Shown: positions 31,612 through 40,409, counted from the first letter of the stretch. The stretch is DNA of 47,914 bases from [Streptosporangium] indianense (GCF_021474405.1 NZ_JAKEIO010000054.1:1-47914); one strand, 5' to 3'. The notes: generated from the letters alone by a model not told the origin. Program-made: numbers and translations.

Positions 31612-33468
31612 ATGACCCCGCGCGGCGACGACGACCCGGCGGCCGGACACGCGCGCACGCTGCTGCGCACCGCCACCCGGTACAGCGGGTCCCGCTGTGT
31701 GGTGCTGTGCCTGGTGAGCATCGCCGCCACCGGTGCCGGACTGCTGCTCCCTGCTGTGCTCGGCCGGGCCCTCGATCTCGTGCTGGCGCACGCCCCGGCG
31801 ACCCGCTGGGTGCTCTGCTGCGCCGGCCTCGTCCTGCTGCTGGGTCTGCTCGACGCGGCCCAGACCGTCCTCACCGGCACCGTCGACGCCCGTACGACGG
31901 CCTGGCTGCGCCGCCGGCTGACCGGGCACGTCCTGGGCGTCGGCCCGCGGGCCGCCGACCGCTTCGGCTCCGGTGACCTCGTGGCCCGTCTGGTGGGCAA
32001 CGCCGCCGAGGCGGGCACCACCCCGGCGGCCCGTGCGGCGCTGCTGGCCGCGCTCGCCGGGCCGGTCGGCGGGGTGATCGCCCTCGCGGTGATCGACTGG
32101 TGGCTCGCGGCCGTGTTCCTCGCCGGAGCCCCCGTGCTGGCGTTTCTCCTGCGTGCCGTCTCCCGGGACACCTCCGACAGCGCGTCGCGCTATCAGCAGG
32201 CCCAGGGGCGGATCGCGGCCGCGCTGGCCGAGGCCGTCGAAGGGGTCCGCACCGTCCGGGCGGCCGGCACGGAAGGCCGGGAGACGGCCCGGGTGCTGCG
32301 GCCGCTGCCCGAGCTGTCCCGGGCAGGGCACCGCATGTGGCGGGTGCAGGGGCGGGCGGCGGCCCGGGCGGTCGCCGTGGCGCCGCTGCTGCAGCTCGCG
32401 GTCGTCGCCGTGGCCGGGGTCCTGCTCACCCGGGACCGGCTCTCGGTGGGCGAGGTGCTGGCGGCCTCCCGGTACGCGGTGCTGGCGACCGGTGTCGGTG
32501 TGCTGGTGGGCCGCCTCGCGGGCCTGGCCCGGGCCCGGGCCGCGGCCCGGCGCCTCGGCGAGGTCGGGACCGAACCCGCCACGACGTACGGCGACCGCCG
32601 GCTGCCCGCCGGGCCAGGGCGGCTGGAGCTGCGCGGGGTGACGGCCCGGCGCGGCGGACGCACCGTGCTCGACGGGGTGGACCTCGACGTGCCCGGCGGC
32701 ACGACGCTGGCGGTGGTCGGCCGGTCCGGCTCCGGCAAGTCGCTCCTGGCCGCGCTCGCCGGACGGCTGGCCGACCCGGACGGGGGCGAGATACTGCTCG
32801 ACGGTGTGCCGCTGCGCGAGCTCGGCCACGACGACCTGCGGGGTGCCGTCGGCTACGCCTTCGCCCGCCCGGCGCTCCTCGGCGGGACGGTCGAGCAGGC
32901 GATCGGCCTCGGCCTGGCCGCCCCCTCCCCCGCCCGGGTCCGGAAGGCGGCCCGCACGGCCCGCGCGGACGACTTCGTCCGCCGTCTCCCCTACGGATAC
33001 GGCACGCCCGTCGCGGACGCCCCGCGCTCGGGCGGCGAGTCCCAACGACTGGGCCTGGCCCGGGCGTTCGCGCACGGGGGGCGCCTGCTGATCCTCGACG
33101 ACGCCCTCTCCAGCCTCGACACGGTGACGGAACGCCACATCACCGACGCGCTTTTGGGCGACGGCCCGGGAACCACCCGCCTCCTGGTCGCCCACCGGGG
33201 TGCGACGGCCGCGTGTGCCGATGCCGTGGCGTGGCTGGACGGCGGGCGGGTGCGGGCCGTGGGACGGCACGAGGAGCTGTGGCGGCTGCCGGAGTACCGG
33301 GCGGTGTTCGGGGACGGGGCCGACCCCGCCGACACCCCTGCGGCGGACGGCGGTTCACGGCCTGCGCCGGACACCCGGGGCACGGGTGAGCGGGGAAAGG
33401 GGTGTGACGGCGTGAGCAGCAGCCGGACCTGGACAGGTGGGTCTGCCGAGGCCGGAGTGCGGCCATGA
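31612..33468 (+). CDS. ramA: ABC exporter subunit, RamA type (degenerate ATPase site)
   Basis: The 618-residue half-transporter has a six-segment membrane domain (about 20-310) and an ATPase domain (about 340-570). It has Walker A GRSGSGKS, signature SGGESQR, Walker B LLILDDALSSLD and H-loop VAHR. The catalytic Glu after Walker B is Asp and the Q-loop Gln is missing (AFARPALLGG). That is typical of the degenerate partner in heterodimeric exporters. A 50-residue Gly/Asp/Arg-rich tail follows. No C39 peptidase domain is present, so leader removal must be done elsewhere. Its stop overlaps the ramB ATG (ATGA at 33465-33468). Confidence 0.92.
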   Translation: MTPRGDDDPAAGHARTLLRTATRYSGSRCVVLCLVSIAATGAGLLLPAVLGRALDLVLAHAPATRWVLCCAGLVLLLGLLDAAQTVLTGTVDARTTAWLRRRLTGHVLGVGPRAADRFGSGDLVARLVGNAAEAGTTPAARAALLAALAGPVGGVIALAVIDWWLAAVFLAGAPVLAFLLRAVSRDTSDSASRYQQAQGRIAAALAEAVEGVRTVRAAGTEGRETARVLRPLPELSRAGHRMWRVQGRAAARAVAVAPLLQLAVVAVAGVLLTRDRLSVGEVLAASRYAVLATGVGVLVGRLAGLARARAAARRLGEVGTEPATTYGDRRLPAGPGRLELRGVTARRGGRTVLDGVDLDVPGGTTLAVVGRSGSGKSLLAALAGRLADPDGGEILLDGVPLRELGHDDLRGAVGYAFARPALLGGTVEQAIGLGLAAPSPARVRKAARTARADDFVRRLPYGYGTPVADAPRSGGESQRLGLARAFAHGGRLLILDDALSSLDTVTERHITDALLGDGPGTTRLLVAHRGATAACADAVAWLDGGRVRAVGRHEELWRLPEYRAVFGDGADPADTPAADGGSRPAPDTRGTGERGKGCDGVSSSRTWTGGSAEAGVRP

Positions 33469-35282
33469 CCGCCGCCACCGGCCTTGCCACCCGGGGCCTG
33501 GCCTTCCTGCTGGCCCGTCGGCGGGTGCTGCTGCGGCTCACCGCCTGGTCCGTGCTGGAGACCGGGCAGACCTTCCTCATCGGGTACGGCACCGCCCGGG
33601 CCCTGGACGAGGGGTTCCTGCGCGGCCGGGCGGATGTCGGACTGGCCTGGCTGGCGGTGACCGGCCTGGGCGTCCTGCTCGGCGCGCTCGGGACCGCCCG
33701 GGTCTACGCAGCCGTCGCCGACCTGGTCGAACCGCTCCGGGACCGGCTCGTGGAGCGGGTGGTCTCGCGCGGGGTGCGGACCGGTGAGCCCCGCTACCTG
33801 TCGGGGCTCACCCAGCAGGTGGAGATCGCCCGGGACACCTTCGCCGGACTGGTCATGGTCTCCCGCTCGTTCGTGTTCACCTCCGCCGGTGCCCTGGCGG
33901 GGCTGTTCACGCTCGCCCCGCCGCTGCTGCTGGTCGTGGGGCCGCCCCTGGCCCTGGGCATGGCGCTGTTCGCCGCGACGCTGCGGCCCCTCGCCCGGCG
34001 GCAGGAGACGTTTCTGGTCGCCGACGAGGCCCTCGCCGGCGACCTCGGCACCGTCTGCCCGGGCCTGCGCGACGTCACGGCGACCGGCGCCGAGGCGCAG
34101 ATCGCCGCGGGCACCGGGGAACGGGTCGAGGCGGAACTGCGGGCGGCTCGCGCGCTGGCCCGCTGGGGCGTGCTGCGGGTGGCGTCCCTGACGATCGGCG
34201 GGCAGATGCCGATCGTACTGCTGCTGGCCGCCGCTCTCTGGCTGCTGGCCCACGGCGTCACCGCGGGCGCCCTGGTCGGTGCCCTCGCCTACGTCACCCA
34301 GTCGCTGCTCCCGGCCCTGCGGAACCTGATCCACGGGCTGGGCACGAGCGGATCCCGCCTGACGGTGGTGCTGCGCAGACTGGCCGCGACGGACACCGAC
34401 CCGCCTCGCCCGCCGGAAGACTCGGGCCCGGTGTACGGGACGGTGACCGAGGAGATCCGATCGACCGACACCAGCGGGGACCTGCTGACGCGGCCCGCCT
34501 TCGCCGGTGCCGGGCTGCGTGTGCCCGTGACCCCGGGCGTCGCGGCGGACCACGCCACCGCGCCCCCCGCCCTCTCGCTCACGTCCGTGACCTTCGCCTA
34601 CGGCCCCGCCAGTGCGCCCGTCGTGCACGACTTCGACCTCACCCTCCCGCCCGGCGCGCACCTGGCCGTCGTCGGCCCCAGCGGCACCGGCAAGTCCACG
34701 CTCACCGCGCTGGTGGCGGGGCTCCTCACGCCCTCGCACGGCACCGTCCGGGTCGCCGGGCACCCCGTGCCCGGCCCCGAGGCCGCCGCCGCTCGGGTGC
34801 TCATCCCGCAGGAGGCGTACGTCTTCGGCGGCACCCTGGCCGAGAACCTCGCCTACCTGCGTCCGGGCCCGGTGCCCGAGGAGGAGCTGCTGGCCGCGGC
34901 CGAGTCGGTCGGCCTCGTCCCGCTGGCCGCGCGGCTCGGCGGACTGGGCGCCCGGGTCGATCCCACGGCGCTGTCGGCGGGCGAACGGCAGCTGATCGCG
35001 CTGACCCGGGCCTATCTGTCGTACGCCCCGCTCGCCCTGCTGGACGAGGCGACCTGCCATCTGGACCCCGGGGCGGAGGAGCGCGCCGAGCGGGCGTTCG
35101 CCGCGCGGCCGGGCGGGACCCTGGTGGTCGTGGCCCACCGCATCAGCTCGGCCCGCCGCGCCGACCGGATCCTCGTGATGGACGGCCGGAGCACGGCGTA
35201 CGGCGGCCATGAGGACCTGCTGCGGTCCTGTGCGCTGTACCGGGACCTGGTCGGAAGCTGGACCCCCGCACCGGCCCGGTGA
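33465..35282 (+). CDS. ramB: ABC exporter subunit, RamB type (consensus ATPase site)
   Basis: The 605-residue half-transporter has a six-segment membrane domain (about 15-300). Its ATPase domain from about residue 370 has Walker A GPSGTGKST, Q-loop IPQEAYVFGG, signature LSAGERQL, Walker B LALLDEATCHLD with the catalytic Glu intact and H-loop VAHR. It is translationally coupled to ramA and forms the catalytic half of the presumed RamA-RamB heterodimer that exports modified RamS. A linker of about 50 residues with TDTSGDLLTRP separates the membrane and ATPase domains. The gene converges on ramR with 33 bases between stops. Confidence 0.92.
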   Translation: MTAATGLATRGLAFLLARRRVLLRLTAWSVLETGQTFLIGYGTARALDEGFLRGRADVGLAWLAVTGLGVLLGALGTARVYAAVADLVEPLRDRLVERVVSRGVRTGEPRYLSGLTQQVEIARDTFAGLVMVSRSFVFTSAGALAGLFTLAPPLLLVVGPPLALGMALFAATLRPLARRQETFLVADEALAGDLGTVCPGLRDVTATGAEAQIAAGTGERVEAELRAARALARWGVLRVASLTIGGQMPIVLLLAAALWLLAHGVTAGALVGALAYVTQSLLPALRNLIHGLGTSGSRLTVVLRRLAATDTDPPRPPEDSGPVYGTVTEEIRSTDTSGDLLTRPAFAGAGLRVPVTPGVAADHATAPPALSLTSVTFAYGPASAPVVHDFDLTLPPGAHLAVVGPSGTGKSTLTALVAGLLTPSHGTVRVAGHPVPGPEAAAARVLIPQEAYVFGGTLAENLAYLRPGPVPEEELLAAAESVGLVPLAARLGGLGARVDPTALSAGERQLIALTRAYLSYAPLALLDEATCHLDPGAEERAERAFAARPGGTLVVVAHRISSARRADRILVMDGRSTAYGGHEDLLRSCALYRDLVGSWTPAPAR

Positions 35283-35315
35283 CGACCGGATCCGGCCGGA
35301 CGCGACGCGCAGGGG

Positions 35316-35924
35316 TCAGAGCCAGCCCTGGCCCTGGGAGATGCGTATCGCGTCGATGCGGTTGCGGGCCCCGGTCTTGCGGGTGATGGCGGCCATGTAG
35401 TTGCGCACCGTCCCGTGGGACAGGTGCAGACTCCCGGCTATCTCCGCGATGGAGGCTCCCTCGGCCGCGAGCGACAACACGCTCAGTTCTCTGCGGGTCA
35501 GCGGCATCTCGGCCGCCTTGAGGAACCCGAAGCCCAGCGAGTCGTTGACGAAACGTTCCCCCTCGGCAACGCGACGGATCCCGCGCAGCAGATTCTGCGG
35601 GGATCCCTCCTTGTCGACGTACCCGAGCGCCCCCGCCTCGACCGCCCGCTTCAGCAGGCCCGGCCGGTTCGCGGTGGCGAGCACGAGTAATCGGGGGCGC
35701 ACGCGGTCCGGCCCGGGCCGGCACAGTTCGCCCAGCGGAGGAATGCCGTAGGAGTCCGCGCACTCCAGGTCCGCCGCGCACACGTCCGGCCGGACCGACC
35801 GCACGGTGCCCGGCGCGCCGCGCCACGACGTGTCGTGCACCGCCAGGTCGGACTCCTGGCGGAGCCACTCCGCCAGCACCGACCGCACCAGACACTCGTC
35901 GTGGACCAGAAGCACCCGGATCAC
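35316..35924 (-). CDS. ramR: LuxR-family (NarL-type) response regulator, RamR/AmfR
   Basis: The 202-residue protein starts at GTG 35924, chosen because AGGGG lies 5 bases upstream; GTG 35930 is the alternative. A receiver domain (about 1-115) has VHDE in place of the usual acidic pair, a possible phosphoacceptor Asp in AADLECAD, and the conserved Lys in YVDKEG. A LuxR-type helix-turn-helix (about 135-195) has LTRRELSVLSLAAEG, IAEIAGSLHLSHGTVRNYMAAITRK. RamR-type orphan regulators activate ramCSAB. Codon 79 (35688-35690 on the forward strand) is TTA, so it should depend on the bldA tRNA. Confidence 0.92.
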   Translation of the reverse strand: MIRVLLVHDECLVRSVLAEWLRQESDLAVHDTSWRGAPGTVRSVRPDVCAADLECADSYGIPPLGELCRPGPDRVRPRLLVLATANRPGLLKRAVEAGALGYVDKEGSPQNLLRGIRRVAEGERFVNDSLGFGFLKAAEMPLTRRELSVLSLAAEGASIAEIAGSLHLSHGTVRNYMAAITRKTGARNRIDAIRISQGQGWL

Positions 35925-36250
35925 TGCCACCCCTCGGCTCGCTGTACGCCCCCTCGTCGTGGTGAGCGTCTGCCCCATTGTTCGCGACCGTGACCCTCCG
36001 TGGGCGCGAAGAACCGGCCATCAGGATGCGCGGGGGCGCACGCCCAGCGCCCGTACGCCCGGCCACGCTTCGACTACGGGGGCATGGGTCGGCAAGGTCG
36101 GGGTACGAGAATTCGCCCTGTGGGGCCGACCCCTGTGTGACCGACGGTAATCGGCACCCGTCGCGGAACCGCTCGTCGTGCGGGACGGGCCGCCAGGGAG
36201 GAGATTTGTTCCTGAACCCGGTCGCGCGGCCGTGCGAGGAGGTGGTCGGC

Positions 36251-38398
36251 GTGTCCGACGGGCAGTCGTCCGCACAGGCGCCGGCAGCCGCCCGGACGCC
36301 GGTCGGCCGTCCCCTGCTCTCGCTGGCCCTGGCCTCGATGATGGACGAGGTGCACGCCCACTCCGGCGCGGTGTACCTGATGGCACCGGATCAGCCGGTG
36401 CTGGAGATGGCCGTGATGGCCGGCCTGCCCCGGGCGTTCGCGGCGCCGTGGGAGCGGGTGGGCCTGAGCTCGCCGATCCCGGTCGCGGACGCGGCGCGCG
36501 AACGGCGGCTGGTGTGGGTCGGCGGCGAGGAGGAGATGGCCCGCCTCTACCCGCGGATCGCCGTGGTGCTGCCCTACCCGTTCGCCCTGGCCGCGGTGCC
36601 GGTCGCCACCGAGTCGACCGTCTACGGCGCGGTCTTCGTGACCTGGCCGGGTGCGCATCCGGCGGAGATGTCCGACCACGAGCGCAACCATCTGACCGCG
36701 GCCTGCGGGCGGCTGGCGGTCCGGCTGGAGCGGGCCGCCCAGCACAGCATCCCGCCGCACCCCGAGACCGACATGCTCGCCTCGCCCCTGGTGGGCGACA
36801 TGGCGGGCACGCTCGGCACGGTCGAGGCGGCCCGGATGGTGAGCCGGCTGCCCTACGGTCTGGTCTCGCTGGACCTGCACGGACGGGTCGGCTTCGTGAA
36901 CGCGGCGGCGGCCGAGCTGCTGAACGTCCCGGTCAGCCGGCTGCTCGGCACCCAGCTGTGGGCGTCGGTGCCCTGGCTCAACGACCCGGTGTACGAGGAC
37001 CGCTACCGGGCCGCGCTGCTGAGCCAGCACGTCACCTCCTTCGTGGCGCTGCGCCCGCCCGGCGAGTGGCTGTCGTTCCGGCTGTACCCGAGCACGACGG
37101 GCCTGAGCGTCCGCATCACCAGGTCCCGGACCGTCTCCCGGATGAACCGGACCACGCCGCTGCCCGACGGGGCGCCGTCCCGGCTGGTCACCATCTCGCA
37201 GGTGCTGGACCTGGCGGGGGCGCTCACCGAGGCGGTGGGTGTGCAGGACGTGGTGCAGCTGGTCGCCGACGAGATCGCCCCGGCGGTGGGCAGCCAGGCC
37301 CTGGTCATGCTGGGCTCGCGGGCCAAGCGGCTGCGGGTGCTCGGGCACCGCGGGTACCGGGACCCGCACGTGGTGGAGCGGTTCGACGGGATGCCCCTGA
37401 CCGAGTCGACACCGGGCACCCAGGTGCTGCGGACGGGCGTGCCCGCGTTCTTCGAGTCGCAGGAGCAGCTGGAGCGCCTGTACCCGGCGCGGCGCGCGAC
37501 CCCCGACGGGTTCGCGGCCTGGGCGTTCCTGCCGCTGATCGCCCAGGGCCGCCCGGTGGGCACGTGCGTGCTCTCCTACGCCGAACCGCACCCGTTCCCG
37601 ACGGACGAGCGGGCCGTGATGACGAGCATGGCCGGGCTGATCGCCCAGGCCCTGGAACGGGCGCTGCTGTACGACGCCAAACACCGGCTCGCGCACGGTC
37701 TGCAGGAGGCGCTGCTGCCGCACTCCCTGCCGTCGCTGCCCGGCATCGAGGCGGTCGGCCGCTATGTGCCGGCCACTCAGGGCATGGACATCGGCGGCGA
37801 CTTCTACGACCTGGTCGGCGCCCAGGGCAGGGCGGCGGCGGTGATCGGGGACGTGCAGGGCCACAACGTGACGGCGGCCGGGCTGATGGGCCAGGTCCGC
37901 ACGGCGGTGCGCGCGTACACCACCGTGGGGCAGGCGCCCGAGGAGGTCATGCGCAGCACCAACCGGCTGCTGCTCGACCTCGGGTCCGACCTGTTCGCCA
38001 GCTGCCTGTACCTGCGGCTCGACCCGGAGCACGGGCGGGCCGTGATGTCCCGGGCGGGGCATCCCCCGCCGCTGTTGAGACGGCCGGACGGCCGGGTGCG
38101 GGTCCTCGATCTGGCGGGCGGCCCGCTGCTGGGCATCGACGCCTCCGCGGTGTACCCGACGACGGAGGTCGCCCTGCTCCCCGGTTCGCTGCTGGTCCTC
38201 TACACGGACGGTCTCGTCGAGTCCCCCGGTACGGACTTCGAGGAGGCCCTCGCGGATCTCGGCCGGCGGGTGGGCGATTCCGGGGACCTGCCGCTGGACG
38301 AGCTGGCCGACAGCCTCGTCCACCAGGAGCGGCACCACGCGGACGGGGAGGAACGGCTCGATGACATCGCCCTGTTGCTGATCCGGGCGCTGGGATAG
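36251..38398 (+). CDS. GAF-PAS-GAF SpoIIE-type PP2C phosphatase
   Basis: The 715-residue product starts at GTG 36251, chosen because AGGAGG lies exactly 8 bases upstream; TTG 36206 behind GGGAGGAGA is an alternative that adds 15 residues. It has a GAF domain (about 15-165), a PAS domain (about 175-285), a second GAF domain (about 300-455) and a SpoIIE/PP2C domain (about 470-712). Metal ligands lie in IGGDFYDL, GDVQGHNVT and LDDIALLLI. Unlike the phosphatase at 26092-28548, there is no C-terminal HATPase domain. It is divergent from ramR. Its target is probably an anti-sigma-factor antagonist. Confidence 0.88.
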   Translation: MSDGQSSAQAPAAARTPVGRPLLSLALASMMDEVHAHSGAVYLMAPDQPVLEMAVMAGLPRAFAAPWERVGLSSPIPVADAARERRLVWVGGEEEMARLYPRIAVVLPYPFALAAVPVATESTVYGAVFVTWPGAHPAEMSDHERNHLTAACGRLAVRLERAAQHSIPPHPETDMLASPLVGDMAGTLGTVEAARMVSRLPYGLVSLDLHGRVGFVNAAAAELLNVPVSRLLGTQLWASVPWLNDPVYEDRYRAALLSQHVTSFVALRPPGEWLSFRLYPSTTGLSVRITRSRTVSRMNRTTPLPDGAPSRLVTISQVLDLAGALTEAVGVQDVVQLVADEIAPAVGSQALVMLGSRAKRLRVLGHRGYRDPHVVERFDGMPLTESTPGTQVLRTGVPAFFESQEQLERLYPARRATPDGFAAWAFLPLIAQGRPVGTCVLSYAEPHPFPTDERAVMTSMAGLIAQALERALLYDAKHRLAHGLQEALLPHSLPSLPGIEAVGRYVPATQGMDIGGDFYDLVGAQGRAAAVIGDVQGHNVTAAGLMGQVRTAVRAYTTVGQAPEEVMRSTNRLLLDLGSDLFASCLYLRLDPEHGRAVMSRAGHPPPLLRRPDGRVRVLDLAGGPLLGIDASAVYPTTEVALLPGSLLVLYTDGLVESPGTDFEEALADLGRRVGDSGDLPLDELADSLVHQERHHADGEERLDDIALLLIRALG

Positions 38399-38409
38399 GG
38401 CCGTCGGGG

Positions 38410-38501
38410 GTCGGCAGCCGGCCGGGGACGCAGGCGAGCCGGCCCGGTTCCGCCAGGAAGGGGGGCGGAACCGGGCCGGCCGCGTCGGACCGGCTGCCGA
38501 C
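38410..38501. terminator. Nested bidirectional terminator
   Basis: An inner perfect 17-bp stem (38438-38454 / 38464-38480; GCCGGCCCGGTTCCGCC) lies inside an outer perfect 12-bp stem (38410-38421 / 38490-38501; GTCGGCAGCCGG). It fills the gap between two convergent stops and is one of the strongest terminators in the window. Confidence 0.85.
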
Positions 38502-38514
38502 GGTTGTGCAGGGG

Positions 38515-39930
38515 TCAGCGGGACTCGGTCAGACCCGAGTGGTCCTCGGCACCCTGACCCGCGTCCTGACCGGCGCCTGCGTCCTGACCGGCTCCGGCGC
38601 CCGCTTCGTCGCCCCCGGCCTGCTCGCCGGCACCGGCACCTGCCTCGTCGCCGGCACCGGCGTCTTCACCGGCTCCGGCTTCCTCACCGGCGCCCGCCCC
38701 GGCTTCGCCACCGGCACCGGCCTCTTCACCGGCGCCCGCCTCGTCGCCCGCGCCGGCCTCCTGCCCCGCACCGGCCTCGTCGCCGGCACCGGCGCCGCCG
38801 CCCGCGGCACCGCCCGCGCCGAGGGTCGCGCCGACCGCCTCCAGCGCGGTGGTCACCGGCTGGAAGAACGTCTCGCCGCCGGCCGTGCAGTCACCGCTGC
38901 CGCCGGAGGTCAGGCCGATGGCGAGACCGTCCTGCGTGAACAGCGAGCCGCCGCTGTCGCCGGGCTCGGCGCAGACGTCGGTCTGGATGAGGCCGGTGAC
39001 CGTGCCCTCCGGGTAGTTCACCGTGGCGTCCAGGCCGAGGACCTGGCCGTCGTTGAGCCCGGTGGTGCTGCCCATCCGGAAGACCTGCTGGCCGACGGTC
39101 GCCTCGGCGGCCTCGGTGATCGGCACGGTCTGGTCGCCGGTGTTGACCTCGCTGGGCGCCTCGGTCGCCGGGTCGTCGTACTTCACGAGTGCGAAGTCAC
39201 CGTTGCCGGGGAAGGTCGACTGGTCGACCGTGGCGATCGGCTGGCCGCCCTGGGTGTCGGACCATTCGTTGCCGCCGAGGGTGCAGTGGCCGGCGGTCAG
39301 GAAGGCCGGGGAGCCGTCGCTCGCGGTGACGTTGAAGCCGAGGGAGCAGCGTGAGCCGCCCGCGAAGATGGCGTCGCCGCCGGAGACGAACGGCTTGAAG
39401 GTGCCGGAGGACTTCTTGAGCGTGGCCATGCCGGAGCCGAGCTCCTGCACGGTGGATTCCAGTCTGTCCCACTTGGCGCCGGTCACGGTGCTGTCGGCCG
39501 TCACGAGGAGCTTGTTGGTGCGCGGGTCGATCGCCCACGAGGTGCCCGCGATCGTCGCCTCGGACTTCAGCGTCGACGCCCCCTCCTGGAGCTCCGACCA
39601 GCTGTTGTCGACCTCGCGGACCTTCGCGCCGGCCGCCTTCGCCTGCACGATCACGTTGTTGTTGTCGCCCGGGACGACGTTGACGACGAGCTGCTTGTTG
39701 TCGCCGTCGTAGTACGAGCCGCCGAACGCGTCACCGAGGAGCCCGGAGAGCTGGGAGGCGAGATCCGAGGCGTCGCCCGCCTTCAGGGTCTTCGGCGCGC
39801 CCGCCGCGTCGCCGGACGAACCGTCCTGCGAGGCGTTGGCGTTGGGGAGCAGGATCGCGGCGGCGCCGAGCGCCACCACACTGCCCGCCGCTATCGCGGC
39901 CTTGCGCTTCGGAATTCGCTTGTGACTCAA
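38515..39930 (-). CDS. Streptogrisin-like S1 serine protease with Gly/Ala/acidic repeat tail
   Basis: The 471-residue preproprotein starts at TTG 39930, chosen because GGAGG lies 8 bases upstream. Signal peptide about 1-33, propeptide about 34-186, protease domain about 187-372. The catalytic triad is His215 (TAGHCT), Asp245 (GNGDFALVKYD) and Ser326 (GDSGGS), with disulfide pairs likely Cys195-Cys216 and Cys320-Cys348. The last 90-100 residues are a low-complexity repeat of GAG with Asp, Glu or Gln, in place of the carbohydrate-binding domain seen in some streptogrisins. It lies between the ram locus and the peptide-export operon and is read opposite to the operon. Confidence 0.9.
   Translation of the reverse strand: MSHKRIPKRKAAIAAGSVVALGAAAILLPNANASQDGSSGDAAGAPKTLKAGDASDLASQLSGLLGDAFGGSYYDGDNKQLVVNVVPGDNNNVIVQAKAAGAKVREVDNSWSELQEGASTLKSEATIAGTSWAIDPRTNKLLVTADSTVTGAKWDRLESTVQELGSGMATLKKSSGTFKPFVSGGDAIFAGGSRCSLGFNVTASDGSPAFLTAGHCTLGGNEWSDTQGGQPIATVDQSTFPGNGDFALVKYDDPATEAPSEVNTGDQTVPITEAAEATVGQQVFRMGSTTGLNDGQVLGLDATVNYPEGTVTGLIQTDVCAEPGDSGGSLFTQDGLAIGLTSGGSGDCTAGGETFFQPVTTALEAVGATLGAGGAAGGGAGAGDEAGAGQEAGAGDEAGAGEEAGAGGEAGAGAGEEAGAGEDAGAGDEAGAGAGEQAGGDEAGAGAGQDAGAGQDAGQGAEDHSGLTESR
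38545..38820. repeat. Low-complexity repeats encoding the protease tail
   Basis: Short repeats of the form GCCGGCACCGGC and GCCTCGTCGCC (forward strand) encode the Gly-Ala-Gly-Asp/Glu/Gln tail of the protease. Unit length is 12-24 bases with many small differences, consistent with slippage and drift. Confidence 0.7.
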
Positions 39931-40329
39931 ACTTCTCTCCTCCTGGGGAACGGAGTAGGTGCCGCCGTCCGGCAGCTTCTGGGGGGCGCCTGGATGGCTG
40001 TTGGTACGCACGGGCCGCACGGGGCGTTCAATTCCGTTTGCAAGTGATCCCTTCGCACCGCGGAATCAGCCAACTCCCGCCGTGGGCAAGCGGACCCGTG
40101 CACGCGGCGACCGCCCTGCTCACAGCGACCGGTCCGGCGGGCCTGGCCCGGCGGGGTCCGCGGCGCGCCATGGCCGGATGACGGCCTTTCAGCAACCGAC
40201 GCCGCGTCAGCCCCACCGGAAGGAAACGCTCCGTATCCGGCCGGGAACGATCTGTCGCAGTTCCGGAGTCGAATCCCGGCTTCAGCGAATCTGCACATCG
40301 AATGCTCAACCCGGTCACCGAAAGGAGGG

Positions 40330-40338
40330 TTGTCCACA
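40330..40338 (+). promoter_or_regulatory. Single DnaA-box-like sequence
   Basis: TTGTCCACA matches the preferred Streptomyces DnaA box exactly. It is preceded by AAAGGAGG. One copy alone is not an origin; it could be a regulatory DnaA site or chance. Confidence 0.35.
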
Positions 40339-40409
40339 GCCCCCGCCGCGTCGGTCACGCCTTTGGGGCGGGAGTGCCGGATTCGCCTCCCGGCGACTCA
40401 AGACCCCGA

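Noticed and set aside
35978..36250. Longer N-terminal extension of the second phosphatase
   Set aside because: It would overlap the ramR promoter region; GTG 36251 has AGGAGG at ideal spacing.
36074..38338. 754-codon reverse open frame
   Set aside because: It shadows the second phosphatase, whose forward frame has GAF, PAS and PP2C motifs.
39931..40020. Longer N-terminal extension of the secreted protease
   Set aside because: It would place 30 polar residues before the signal peptide; TTG 39930 has GGAGG at 8 bases.
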